In this document: positions 1 through 7,832 of the stretch, one piece after another
How the letters are laid out: each line of letters begins with the position of its first letter
How positions within the stretch are numbered: position 1 is the stretch's first letter
Source of the DNA: Saprospiraceae bacterium
GTDB taxonomy: Bacteria; Bacteroidota; Bacteroidia; Chitinophagales; Saprospiraceae
NCBI GenBank assembly: GCA_022841745.1
Contig: JALHQW010000028.1
Span: 1 to 64,000, forward strand
Direction: 5' to 3'
DNA: 64,000 bases
Translations under genes and position numbers: made by a program
The notes under the pieces: model-generated
The model's input: only the letters and a program-made list of their open reading frames with translations
What the model was told of the DNA's origin: nothing
Databases searched by the model: none

Positions 1-58
1 GTAGCCGAGAATAGTGTGCCAACATCAAAGCCTCCGTCTCCTGATTATATTTTGTCAT
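1..58 (-). CDS. N-terminal end of a gene leaving the left edge, possibly a transposase
   Basis: Only the first 19 codons are in the window, reading leftward from an ATG at 58. The peptide starts MTKYNQETEALMLAHYSRL. The pattern of a leucine-rich helix ending in HYSRL recalls the start of ISAzo13-type transposases of Bacteroidota, but 19 residues cannot settle this. A short GC stem with an A-rich loop lies just upstream of the ATG (59-76). The degenerate sequence that follows (59-440) fits an old mobile-element border. It could equally be the start of an unrelated gene. Confidence 0.3.
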   Translation of the reverse strand, partial: MTKYNQETEALMLAHYSRL

Positions 59-440
59 GCCGTTTTTTTTCCGGCAAAGAAAATCAATTTGTTACTTTAT
101 TTAAAATCTGTTCCTTAGTGGTTCATCCTTGTGCTTGAAACAAAGATAAACACGGTTAAGAGAAATATGGTATAAAAGCAATACAAGGTCGGCCAGCTTC
201 CAATCAAAAAGCAGGCACGTATAATCAAATCTTTGAAACTACCTCATGCAGATGGGCAATAGGTACAGCGTGTACAATAAAGCCAAGTTTATCCTTGGGT
301 TATCTCCTGAATTTTTGTCCAAAAAAGATTGAATGGAGATGCAATATTGGAAAGAATTACGGGTAATTGCAATAGGTCAAATGTTAAAGTTTGATTTTTT
401 AAGGCAGCTTTTGACGAGACCTAAGCTATATAGTATTTAA
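59..440. other. Gene-poor, AT-rich stretch with a possible ORF relic
   Basis: No convincing gene. One forward frame reads MGNRYSVYNKAKF from 252, hits a TGA at 330, restarts at ATG 333 (MEMQYWKELRVIAIG) and stops at 438. Two short open segments in one frame split by a single stop look like a decayed gene, but no family is recognised. Base composition is clearly more AT-rich than nadE downstream. Confidence 0.3.
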
Positions 441-632
441 AGCAGCGCACCACTAATTACATTGGAATCCGCCCGCCTGTTCAATGCGAATAGACAGTTG
501 GTAAGGCACTACGAAGACCTGAAGGCCAATGAACTGACAATTTCCCGTGGCGGGCTTCCGGCAGGGCTGTACTATTATGGTGCCCTGCTGGGAAATGGGC
601 TGTTGGCCACTGGCAAAATCGCTGTTCATTAA
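441..632 (+). pseudogene. Headless T9SS type A sorting domain (relic of a secreted protein gene)
   Basis: The frame opens after a TAA at 438 and reads to TAA at 630-632 without a start codon that makes sense. Its 63 codons give the typical last strands of a T9SS C-terminal domain: LFNANRQLVRHYEDL, then NELTISRGGLPAGLYYY, then LLATGKIAVH at the very end. The pattern of hydrophobic strand, LPAGLYYY turn and final GKIxV strand is diagnostic for type A sorting domains. The cargo part is missing, so this is the 3' remnant of a deleted gene. It is followed by an intact terminator. A similar orphan tail lies at 59975-60127. Confidence 0.7.
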
Positions 633-661
633 GTGTTAGGTGATAAATAGCAACCCCTTGG

Positions 662-693
662 AAAGCCCGCACTGAGGAGTGTGGGCTTTTTTT
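662..693 (+). terminator. Rho-independent terminator after the T9SS relic
   Basis: An AAAGCCCGCAC arm pairs with GTGGGCTTT across a short loop (one bulged base) and runs into seven T residues. It sits 30 bases after the stop of the relic at 441-632 and probably still ends transcription entering from the left. Confidence 0.6.
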
Positions 694-735
694 ATTGTTC
701 AAACGGCCTCATCCAAGTAGTTTTGTGCCCAGTAC

Positions 736-779
736 CCAGCATCCAGTATCCCCAAAGGGGTAAACCAGCATCCAGTATC
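736..779 (+). repeat. Short-word repeat ending one base before the nadE start
   Basis: The 15-base word CCAGCATCCAGTATC occurs at 736-750 and exactly again at 765-779, with a related word (CCAGTACC) just before. The second copy abuts the ATG at 780. This is one of about a dozen such tracts in the window. Confidence 0.7.
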
Positions 780-2417
780 ATGAAAATTGCCCTTGCCCAA
801 CTCAATTTCTTCGTCGGCGACTTCGACGGCAACGTGTCCAAGATGCTCACCGCCGTTGGCGAAGCCAAAGCCCAAGGTGCCGAACTTGTGGTGTTCCCAG
901 AGCTTTCGACCTGTGGTTACCCGCCCCGTGACTTCTTGGAGTTCGACGACTTCATCCGTCGTTCAGAACGGGCCGTGCTGAAGCTGGCAGAGGCGGCGCA
1001 GGGCATCGCCATTGCCGTAGGCTCGCCAAGCAGGAACCCCGTGGTGCAAGGCAAAGACCTCCACAACTCGGCCTATTTTCTCGAAGATGGAAAGGTGAAG
1101 CACGTGCAGCACAAGGCATTGTTGCCCACCTACGACGTATTCGACGAATACCGCTATTTCGAGCCGGCAAAGGAGTTCAAGGTGGTGGAGTTCAAGGGCA
1201 AGCGCATCGCCCTCAGCATTTGCGAGGATGCCTGGAACGTGGGCAACGAGAACCCGCTCTACACCGTGGTGCCCACCGACGAGATGATGCCGCAGCACCC
1301 CGATTTCATCTTGAACCTGAGCGCTTCGCCCTTCAACTACGGCCATGCCAAGGACCGCATCCAAGTGTTGCAGGCCAATGTCCGCCGCTATGGCATCCCC
1401 TTGTTTTATGCCAACCACGTCGGCTCCCAGACCGAAATCATTTTCGATGGTGGCTCGCTCGCAGTCTCCCCAAGCGGGGAGGTCTTCGAGGAACTGCCCT
1501 ATTGGGTGGAATGCGTGAAAACCTTTGATTTGGAGGAGGTCGTACGAGGCGGACGTCACGTGGAGCAGCCCAAGGAGAAGGTGGCGCTCATCCACGACGC
1601 CCTGCTGGTCGGCATCCGGGATTATTTCAAAAAATTAGGCTTCAAGCAGGCCATCCTCGGCCTCAGCGGCGGCATTGACTCGGCGGTGGTGGCCGTGCTG
1701 GCAGCCCGTGCGCTCGGCGAGGACAACGTGCGGGTGCTGCTCATGCCCTCGCAGTTCAGCTCCGACCACTCGGTAAACGACGCCCGCCAATTGGCCGTCA
1801 ACCTTGGCATCCAGTACGACATCGTGCCCATCGAGCCGATTTTCGAGCGGTACGAGGAGACGCTGCGCCCGCATTTCATCGGCACGCCCAACAACGTGAC
1901 GGAGGAGAACATACAGGCCCGCATACGGGGCATGCTGCTTATGGCCATGTCCAACAAGTTTGGGAACGTACTGCTCAACACCACCAACAAGAGCGAGATG
2001 GCCGTCGGCTACGGCACCCTCTACGGCGACCTCTGTGGTGGCCTTTCAGTGTTAGCTGATGTCTATAAAACGGAGGTCTATGAGCTTGCCCATTATATCA
2101 ACAAGGACGGCATCGTCATCCCCGAAAACAGCATCACAAAACCGCCGAGCGCCGAGCTTCGCCCCGGCCAAAAGGACTCGGACAGCCTACCGGAGTACGA
2201 TGTGCTGGACGCCATCCTGTTCCAGTATATAGAAAAACGGCAAGGCCCACACGAAATCATCCGCATGGGCTTCGACGAGGCCACCGTTCGCCGTGCGCTC
2301 CGGTTGGTGAACATGAGCGAGTTCAAGCGCCACCAATCGGCTCCCGTGCTGCGGGTTTCGCCAAAGGCGTTTGGGGTGGGAAGAAGGCTGCCGATTGTGG
2401 GGAAGTATTTGTCGTGA
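780..2417 (+). CDS. nadE: Glutamine-dependent NAD+ synthetase
   Basis: Converts deamido-NAD+ to NAD+ with ATP, using ammonia released from glutamine by its own N-terminal domain; last step of NAD biosynthesis, cytoplasmic. The nitrilase-type amidase domain (residues 1 to about 265) shows the catalytic triad Glu41 (FPELS), Lys112 (HKALLP) and Cys148 (SICEDAW). The synthetase domain (about 270-545) carries the pyrophosphate loop SGGIDSA at 296-302. At 545 residues it has the usual length of the two-domain enzyme. The frame stays open back to 681, but the ATG at 780 was chosen because MKIALAQLNF is the normal beginning of the nitrilase fold and the upstream codons are repeat DNA. No recognisable partner gene adjoins it. 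Confidence 0.96.
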   Translation: MKIALAQLNFFVGDFDGNVSKMLTAVGEAKAQGAELVVFPELSTCGYPPRDFLEFDDFIRRSERAVLKLAEAAQGIAIAVGSPSRNPVVQGKDLHNSAYFLEDGKVKHVQHKALLPTYDVFDEYRYFEPAKEFKVVEFKGKRIALSICEDAWNVGNENPLYTVVPTDEMMPQHPDFILNLSASPFNYGHAKDRIQVLQANVRRYGIPLFYANHVGSQTEIIFDGGSLAVSPSGEVFEELPYWVECVKTFDLEEVVRGGRHVEQPKEKVALIHDALLVGIRDYFKKLGFKQAILGLSGGIDSAVVAVLAARALGEDNVRVLLMPSQFSSDHSVNDARQLAVNLGIQYDIVPIEPIFERYEETLRPHFIGTPNNVTEENIQARIRGMLLMAMSNKFGNVLLNTTNKSEMAVGYGTLYGDLCGGLSVLADVYKTEVYELAHYINKDGIVIPENSITKPPSAELRPGQKDSDSLPEYDVLDAILFQYIEKRQGPHEIIRMGFDEATVRRALRLVNMSEFKRHQSAPVLRVSPKAFGVGRRLPIVGKYLS

Positions 2418-2420
2418 GGG

Positions 2421-2495
2421 GTGAAAATTGCGGGTCAATCAGCAATTTTAGCGTGAAAATTGCGGGTCAATCAGCAATTTTAGCGTGAAAATTGC
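2421..2495 (+). repeat. Two and a third copies of a 32-bp hairpin repeat
   Basis: A 32-base unit (starting GTGAAAATTGCGGGTCAATC) occurs at 2421-2452, again unchanged at 2453-2484, and its first 13 bases at 2485. Each unit holds an inverted repeat, AAAATTGC against GCAATTTT around a 10-base loop, so the tract can form tandem hairpins. It begins 4 bases after the nadE stop and could act as its 3' end. Confidence 0.85.
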
Positions 2496-2533
2496 GGTTT
2501 TTATTAAATTTAGTTTATTTTGCCGAAAAAAAG

Positions 2534-3673
2534 ATGATATCCCGGTTGCTCGAAGACAGGTTGGTTGAACGCCTAACAGAAGCCAAGCACAAGGTCGTGG
2601 TGCTTTATGGTGCCCGCCAAGTTGGAAAGACCACGCTTGTACTCCAAGCCCTAAAGCGGTTGGGTGGCAAAATACTTCAAATCAATGCAGATAGCCAGGC
2701 CTATTTGGAAGTACTGTCGAGCACAGACTTGAACAAATTGACTGGATTGGTTGCAGGATATGACATATTGTTCATAGATGAGGCGCAACGAGTACCAGAC
2801 ATTGGCATTAACCTAAAAATCCTTTACGACAATATTCCATCGTTGAGAATCATTGTAACAGGTTCGTCGTCCCTCGACCTCGCCAATCGGATAAAGGAAC
2901 CATTGACTGGTCGAACCTGGACTTACCGTCTCTATCCCATCTCACTGGCCGAATGGCAGGCATTTAGCGGGGTCAACGATTTCGGCGTGGGCATGAAGTT
3001 GGATGAGTTTCTGCGGTTTGGGCTGTATCCAGAAATATTGTCGCTGGAAAACCACGCCGATAAACAGCAGTACCTGAAAGAAATAAGCGAGTCTTACCTA
3101 TACAAAGATGTATTGGCTTTGGCCAACATCCGTTACCCCGAAAAACTCCGGCAATTGTTGAAATTGCTGGCCTATCAAATTGGCAGCTTGGTTTCCGTCC
3201 ACGAATTGGCAACTTCGCTGCAAATAAGTCGGGATACTGTTACGAATTATATAGACCTACTGGAAAAATCATTTGTGATATTCAGGTTGAGCGGGTTCAG
3301 TCGGAACCTCCGCAAAGAAGTAGTCAGTATGGACAAGATTTACTTCCACGATGTAGGTATAAGAAACAGCTTGATTGAGAATTTCAACCCGCTTGAATTC
3401 CGACAGGATATCGGGCCGCTTTGGGAAAACTTTCTGCTTTCGGAACGCCGGAAAAAGATAGAATACCAACGCTTGTTCGGCAATACCTATTTCTGGCGAA
3501 CCCATACTGGTGCCGAGCTCGACTATGTAGAAGAACGAAACGGCCAACTCCTCGGCTACGAATTCAAATGGAAATCCGGCAAAGTCAAGGCACCTGCCTC
3601 ATGGTTGGAAAACTATGAAAACGCCTCGTTTGAGGCAATCAACCGGGATAATTTTGCCAGCTTTGTGATTTGA
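2534..3673 (+). CDS. AAA_14 / DUF4143 ATP-binding protein
   Basis: P-loop ATPase of the large AAA_14-DUF4143 group found scattered through bacteria and archaea; its cellular role is not known. Walker A is GARQVGKT at residues 26-33, Walker B is ILFIDEAQ near 78-85, and a sensor-type strand IIVTGSSS follows near 106-113. The C-terminal half (about 190-379) has the winged-helix segment and the nuclease-like DUF4143 pattern, including GAELDYVEE near residue 330. The ATG at 2534 was preferred to the first in-frame codon at 2492 because family members start with MISRLLEDRL-type sequence. It is more AT-rich than nadE and stands alone between unrelated genes, which suggests acquisition by transfer. 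Confidence 0.85.
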   Translation: MISRLLEDRLVERLTEAKHKVVVLYGARQVGKTTLVLQALKRLGGKILQINADSQAYLEVLSSTDLNKLTGLVAGYDILFIDEAQRVPDIGINLKILYDNIPSLRIIVTGSSSLDLANRIKEPLTGRTWTYRLYPISLAEWQAFSGVNDFGVGMKLDEFLRFGLYPEILSLENHADKQQYLKEISESYLYKDVLALANIRYPEKLRQLLKLLAYQIGSLVSVHELATSLQISRDTVTNYIDLLEKSFVIFRLSGFSRNLRKEVVSMDKIYFHDVGIRNSLIENFNPLEFRQDIGPLWENFLLSERRKKIEYQRLFGNTYFWRTHTGAELDYVEERNGQLLGYEFKWKSGKVKAPASWLENYENASFEAINRDNFASFVI

Positions 3674-3708
3674 TGAATCGCCCATGTAATTAATCATGGC
3701 GGCAAGAA

Positions 3709-3716
3709 TACCTTTG
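3709..3716 (+). promoter_or_regulatory. Bacteroidota -7 promoter motif TACCTTTG
   Basis: TACCTTTG matches the Bacteroidota -7 consensus TAnnTTTG and lies 35 bases before the ATG of the lipoprotein at 3751. No clear TTTG -33 element is seen at the expected distance. Confidence 0.55.
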
Positions 3717-3750
3717 CAGCAAAGTCAAATCATCAACAGAAAATTGCTAC

Positions 3751-4551
3751 ATGAAAAATCACCTACCCGTCCTTGGCTTCTTGGCCCTGCTCGCCTTTGC
3801 TTCCCAATCCTGCAAGAACGAAGCACCACCAGCTGCGCCAAAACCGCTCACCATTGAATCCCTCAAAATCGAGCGCAAGAGCGGCGTGGACTGTGACAAG
3901 CCGGATTCTGTCATGGTCAATTGCGCATGGGTCAATTTCAAGTACCCAGCCTTGAAAGACGGCAGCGACTCCCTCAAGCAGGCCGTGGACATGTGGGCTA
4001 AGGAGTTCATGACCGGCTGGGTAGGCATGGCCGAAGAGCCCGACAACCTCCCACCGCTCGACGATGCCATCAACACCTTCTTCAACATGCAAGCCGAATC
4101 GGCCAAGGAGATGCCCGACGTCCCCAATGTGTTTTCGGCAGAAACCACCGATACTATTCTGCTGAACGACGGGAAACACCTTACGCTCTTATTGGACGGC
4201 TACAGCTTCACGGGAGGGGCACACCCAAACGCCACTACCGCCGTGGCTACTTGGGATGTTGCCACCGCAAAAAAACTGACCCTCGACCAACTGGTGAACG
4301 ACCTGAATGCGCTGCAAACCTTAGCTGAAAAAAAATTCAAGGAAGTGCGCCCAGAGCTTTTCACACCCGATGCAGACGGCGTCGTAATGCACACCTTTGA
4401 CGAAGCCTGGCCCTTCAAATTGGCCGATAATACTGGATTGGTAAAAGATGGCATCTACTTCATCTATGTGCCCTACGAGGTGGGGCCTTATGCCATTGGC
4501 GAAACGTCATTCGTGCTGACCTACGAAGAGTTGAAAGGAATCATGAAATAA
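3751..4551 (+). CDS. DUF3298/DUF4163 (RsiV-like) lipoprotein
   Basis: A 266-residue predicted lipoprotein. The N-terminal hydrophobic signal ends in a lipobox-like ASQSC with the lipidated Cys at residue 21, followed by a Pro/Ala-rich linker. The rest matches the DUF4163 plus DUF3298 arrangement known from the anti-sigma factor RsiV: a central YSFTGGAHPN segment, the typical TLDQL(V) helix, and the closing strand pair IYFIYVPYEVGPYAIG. There is no cytoplasmic domain or sigma factor nearby, so an anti-sigma role is not supported; a periplasmic or surface lipoprotein of unknown function is the safest call. It has its own promoter motif (3709) and a strong terminator-like hairpin downstream (4591). 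Confidence 0.75.
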   Translation: MKNHLPVLGFLALLAFASQSCKNEAPPAAPKPLTIESLKIERKSGVDCDKPDSVMVNCAWVNFKYPALKDGSDSLKQAVDMWAKEFMTGWVGMAEEPDNLPPLDDAINTFFNMQAESAKEMPDVPNVFSAETTDTILLNDGKHLTLLLDGYSFTGGAHPNATTAVATWDVATAKKLTLDQLVNDLNALQTLAEKKFKEVRPELFTPDADGVVMHTFDEAWPFKLADNTGLVKDGIYFIYVPYEVGPYAIGETSFVLTYEELKGIMK

Positions 4552-4590
4552 GGCTGCCCCCAGAAAACCACAAAACCCCAAAACAAAAAA

Positions 4591-4620
4591 GGGTTTGCCG
4601 GGCAACTGCCCGGCAAACCC
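4591..4620 (+). terminator. Perfect hairpin after the DUF3298 lipoprotein
   Basis: GGGTTTGCCGGGC pairs with GCCCGGCAAACCC around a 4-base loop, giving a perfect 13-bp stem 39 bases after the stop at 4551. A long T run is lacking, so this may be an mRNA-stabilising hairpin as much as a terminator. Confidence 0.5.
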
Positions 4621-4704
4621 AGAAATTTTAAACTACTCCCGGCACCTCGTTCGGTGCCGGGGTAGCCCACACACTATGAGAACACCCAATATTACAAGTC
4701 AGGG

Positions 4705-4777
4705 GTTTCGAGTTCCGAGTTCCAAGTTTTGAGTTGGCGTCCAACTCGTAACTCGAAACTCGTCACTCAAAACTTGG
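4705..4777. repeat. Short-word repeat folded as an inverted repeat
   Basis: Left half is built from variants of the word GAGTTCC / AAGTTTT (4705-4737). Right half is built from the complementary word AACTCG / AAACTTGG (4741-4777). The halves pair around a 3-base spacer, including CCAAGTTTTGAGT against ACTCAAAACTTGG. The structure resembles the one inside the E1 dehydrogenase gene at 36561. Confidence 0.75.
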
Positions 4778-5109
4778 TTTGGCAAGGAAGCGCCCTTTTT
4801 GGCCAGCGAGCTTAGGGGTTTTGGTGCCTTCCGGTTTAAGGGAAATCCATTTGGACGCTCGCCAGCTTTAGAAGCCTTTACCAGTTGTTTCCGGGCTGTG
4901 CTTCCTCGCCGAGGGGGTAGTTTTCACCCTTTCGTTTAATGCTCCAGGCACTTTTGCCAGGGTTATGATGTAAGGAAATAGAAGTTCAAAAAAGGGTTTA
5001 CCACCATTTGCTCCGGTAAACCCATCAACAGAAAATAACTACTTATAACCGCTCCAATCTCGTCGGTCAAATAGGGGTTTGTTCATAGTTTCATCTTGTC
5101 AATCTCGCA

Positions 5110-5217
5110 GTAGCCTAACTGCCAACTGTCGAACTGCCAACTGAGCTTCATGGCTTCACATTCCCAATTTTGCAGCGGCCTGACTGCCAACTGCAAACTG
5201 TCGAACTGCCAACTTGA
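5110..5217. repeat. Short-word repeat, ACTGCCA type
   Basis: The word CTGCCAACTGTCGAACTG and shorter variants (ACTGCCAACTG, ACTGCAAACTG) recur in two blocks, about 5115-5148 and 5178-5215, separated by unrelated sequence. The same word family appears at 22560, 46930, 48985 and, as its complement, inside dnaX at 50216. Confidence 0.75.
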
Positions 5218-5686
5218 AAAAGGCGGGTCATTGAGGTCAGGGTCTTACGAGGAAGTCTCATCACCCAACACCTGCCATCTCAAATTATAATCCCATGAAT
5301 ACGTTTGTTCAATGTCTGTGTCCCTCAGGTAATTTTATCGTTGCTTTCTTTTCTTGATTCCGTCCGTTGACTTAATCGCTTTTGATGATGCAAATTTAGG
5401 GTGGCCACCAAGGGGCCACAATCCATTTTATGTTCAAGTTGGTATTCCTAAAACTCAAAACCATAGCAATACAAGTTGAAGAGTTAGACTATTTATTAAA
5501 ATATTTTATCATAAATATTTGTCTATCATCACTTTAAGAAACAACAAACTGCTAAATTGAAAAAAATCTTGGTAAAAAAGCCGCACCAACTACTCTATGA
5601 AGTTGGAACTTCTAAAAGGCGAAAAAAAAATTAAATATTTTTCAAAGCCTGTCTTTTTGATAAAATTTGCACGACAAACCACCCTT

Positions 5687-7159
5687 ATGCGCAGCAAAGA
5701 AGACCTATTCCATCTCATCCAGGCCATGTCCAAATCGGAGAAACGTTACTTCGTACTGGACGCCAAGAAGTCGGGCCGCACCGACAGCCGCTACCTCAAC
5801 CTCTTCGACGCCATCAACGAGATGGAGGAATATGACGAGCAGCCGCTCAAGCAGCGCTTCGCCGCCAACCTCTCCTCCGACAAGGCATACCTCTACGAGG
5901 CCATCCTGCGCAGCATGAGGGACTACCGCAGCCAAAGCTCCAAGGCCGCCCAGGTAAAGGAGCGCCTTATGGACGCCCGCTTCCTCTACGAGCGTGGCCT
6001 CTACGACCAGAGCACCGAGCGCATCTCGGAGGCCAAGGCCATGGCCGCCGAACTAGAGGACCAGTTCACGCTGCTGGAGATAAACCGGGAGGAGCAGGTG
6101 TCGCTCTTCGACCGCCGGGCCAAGGTGCAGTTGGAGCACATCGAAAAGCTGAACGAGGAACGGGAACGGACGCTGAAGGCGATTGACGAGGAGTTGAAGT
6201 ACTTGGATTTGTATTATCGATTGTTGTTGGAGGTTTTTCGTGAATTTAATATCAAGGACGAGAAAAGGATTGAGCTTCTCCAGAGAAGCCTCCCTATACA
6301 TTTACTCAAGGAGGAAAGCAAGCCACAATTTGCCCAAGCTATTCGCCGATTCTATCAATGCAACGCTGTTTATTATAATCTTTTGGGAGACCTTGATAAA
6401 GTATATCAATATTCGCTAAAAGCTGTTGAGTGGTGGGATGGAGTTCCGATATTAAAAGAAGAAGAATTTCATCGATATATAATCAATGTGTCAAACCTTG
6501 TAAACATTTGTTACAAAATTGATGGCTATTTTTCAATTGCACAGGAATGGTTTGAAAGGTTAAAATCTGAAAAATCCAGCGTTAGCGCTCATAACCAAAA
6601 AGTCATTTTTCAATACCTGTCGCTTTCAAAACTACTATACCACCTTAATAAGAACGAATTTATTGAGGCAAGTAAAACTCTACCAGAGATTATAGAAGGA
6701 ATGAATAAGTTTGGTTTAAAACGGAATATTGCCTTAGCTGGAAATATTGCCACAGTCTATTTTTTAGTTGGCGATTACACCAACTGCATAAAGACTGTTG
6801 AAAGCATAACTAAGACAATGAAATACAGTGGGAGGGTTGACATTCAGCGTGTGGTACGGCTTTATAAAATAATCTCCTTATACGAAAAGAACGAGATTGA
6901 AGAAACTGAATTGGAAATACGGGCTACGAACAGGTTTTACAAAATGAACCAAAATGAAATTGGAACATTTGAAGACACAGTGCTTAATGTTTATTTAAAA
7001 CAAATATTCAACGCTCCCATTAATGAGTTCAAGCAAAATGTGAAGCACCTCAGAAATTACCTATTAGAAATTAAGCAACAACCCAATGCCGAGCAATTAT
7101 TAGGACTCGATGAACTTCTACTTTGGACAGATTCAAAGTTGAAGAAGTCTAACTATTAG
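5687..7159 (+). CDS. Helical protein of unknown function (TPR-like), mosaic composition
   Basis: A 490-residue, almost wholly alpha-helical soluble protein. The start MRSKEDLFHLIQAMSKSEKRYF and the dense Glu/Lys/Arg/Leu helices suggest a tetratricopeptide-like solenoid. No enzymatic motif, signal peptide or membrane segment is seen. The frame runs back to 5597, but that extension (MKLELLKGEKK...) is AT-rich and unlike a protein start, so ATG 5687 is preferred. Composition changes sharply near 6200: the first about 170 codons are GC-rich like nadE, the remaining about 320 are AT-rich with many Asn/Ile/Lys codons. This points to a conserved N-terminal half joined to a variable C-terminal half. 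It is convergent with, and overlaps by 11 bases, the gene at 7149-7625. Confidence 0.7.
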   Translation: MRSKEDLFHLIQAMSKSEKRYFVLDAKKSGRTDSRYLNLFDAINEMEEYDEQPLKQRFAANLSSDKAYLYEAILRSMRDYRSQSSKAAQVKERLMDARFLYERGLYDQSTERISEAKAMAAELEDQFTLLEINREEQVSLFDRRAKVQLEHIEKLNEERERTLKAIDEELKYLDLYYRLLLEVFREFNIKDEKRIELLQRSLPIHLLKEESKPQFAQAIRRFYQCNAVYYNLLGDLDKVYQYSLKAVEWWDGVPILKEEEFHRYIINVSNLVNICYKIDGYFSIAQEWFERLKSEKSSVSAHNQKVIFQYLSLSKLLYHLNKNEFIEASKTLPEIIEGMNKFGLKRNIALAGNIATVYFLVGDYTNCIKTVESITKTMKYSGRVDIQRVVRLYKIISLYEKNEIEETELEIRATNRFYKMNQNEIGTFEDTVLNVYLKQIFNAPINEFKQNVKHLRNYLLEIKQQPNAEQLLGLDELLLWTDSKLKKSNY

Positions 7160-7625
7160 AAGCCGATGACAGGTGGTAGAACCTAATGAATTTTTTTGCG
7201 CCTACCGTTTCAAGCCTTACAAGTATTACGTTTGGAGAAATAAAACCATTATTAGGTGAGCCCTTCATCTTGACTGCAAAAGTCTTCACTTTGCTCTGTG
7301 GCACTTCGGTTGGCCCTGCAAAACCAACCCCTATATCCGTTATCCCAATTATAAACACCACATTGTTCACATCATTATACGTGATGCAAAGCTGGCTCTT
7401 GCTCGTATCCGTAGAGGCGTCGAACTCGTAGAACGCCTTGTTTGTGCCAATGGACGTGTTCACGAACGACTCCATGTTGGTGGGCACCTCGCTGGCGCAG
7501 ATTTCCGTGCCGAGCACGTTGAGCAGCACACCCCGGCGGCTGATGACCAAACGTTGGTCGCCTTGGAGGGTGTCCACTAAGATGACGGCGTTGAGGTCGG
7601 AGGTGATAAGGAGTGAATTTCTCAT
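7149..7625 (-). CDS. Hypothetical protein
   Basis: A 158-residue protein read from ATG 7625 (MRNSLLITSDLNAVILVD...). The frame extends to 7796, but those codons show no protein-like pattern, so the internal ATG is chosen. It has alternating short beta-strand-like stretches (VVFIIGITDIGVGF, NVILVRLETVG) and no signal peptide or known motif. The family is not recognised. Its last codons overlap the 3' end of the gene at 5687-7159. Confidence 0.55.
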   Translation of the reverse strand: MRNSLLITSDLNAVILVDTLQGDQRLVISRRGVLLNVLGTEICASEVPTNMESFVNTSIGTNKAFYEFDASTDTSKSQLCITYNDVNNVVFIIGITDIGVGFAGPTEVPQSKVKTFAVKMKGSPNNGFISPNVILVRLETVGAKKFIRFYHLSSASNS

Positions 7626-7832
7626 AGTAATTTGTCGAAGTTTAAATTTTGTCTTGCAATCTGTTTTCCCAAGGCAAAGGAACGGCATTTTTCTGGCAAA
7701 CCCAGCGGATTTCAAATGGATTTGGCAGGTTTGCGAAAAAAATTGTCGGGGCTTCGGCCAAAATAGGCACGTTAGCTGGCCATCTTGCGGCAACAAAGCG
7801 CCGTACCCAGCGTTTTTTCAAAAAAAGCATTC

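Larger units (their letters stand above)
4621..5686. other. One kilobase without a gene, rich in hairpins and repeats
   Basis: No coding signal on either strand. It holds a GGCACC/GGTGCC hairpin (about 4641-4658), a word repeat folded as an inverted repeat (4705-4777), a GGGTTTACC/GGTAAACCC hairpin (4994-5023) that resembles the stem at 4591, and a second word-repeat tract (5110-5217). From about 5390 on the sequence becomes strongly AT-rich, probably the promoter region of the gene at 5687. Confidence 0.6.

Noticed and set aside
481-702. 73-residue ORF on the minus strand
   Set aside because: It is the complement of the T9SS relic and the terminator; the forward frame gives a recognisable sorting domain.
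3751-4551. Anti-sigma factor RsiV
   Set aside because: The extracellular domain pattern fits, but it is a lipoprotein without a cytoplasmic anti-sigma domain and no sigma gene is adjacent.
4621-5596. A missed gene in the 1-kb gap
   Set aside because: All frames are broken by stops at short intervals; only repeats and hairpins are present.
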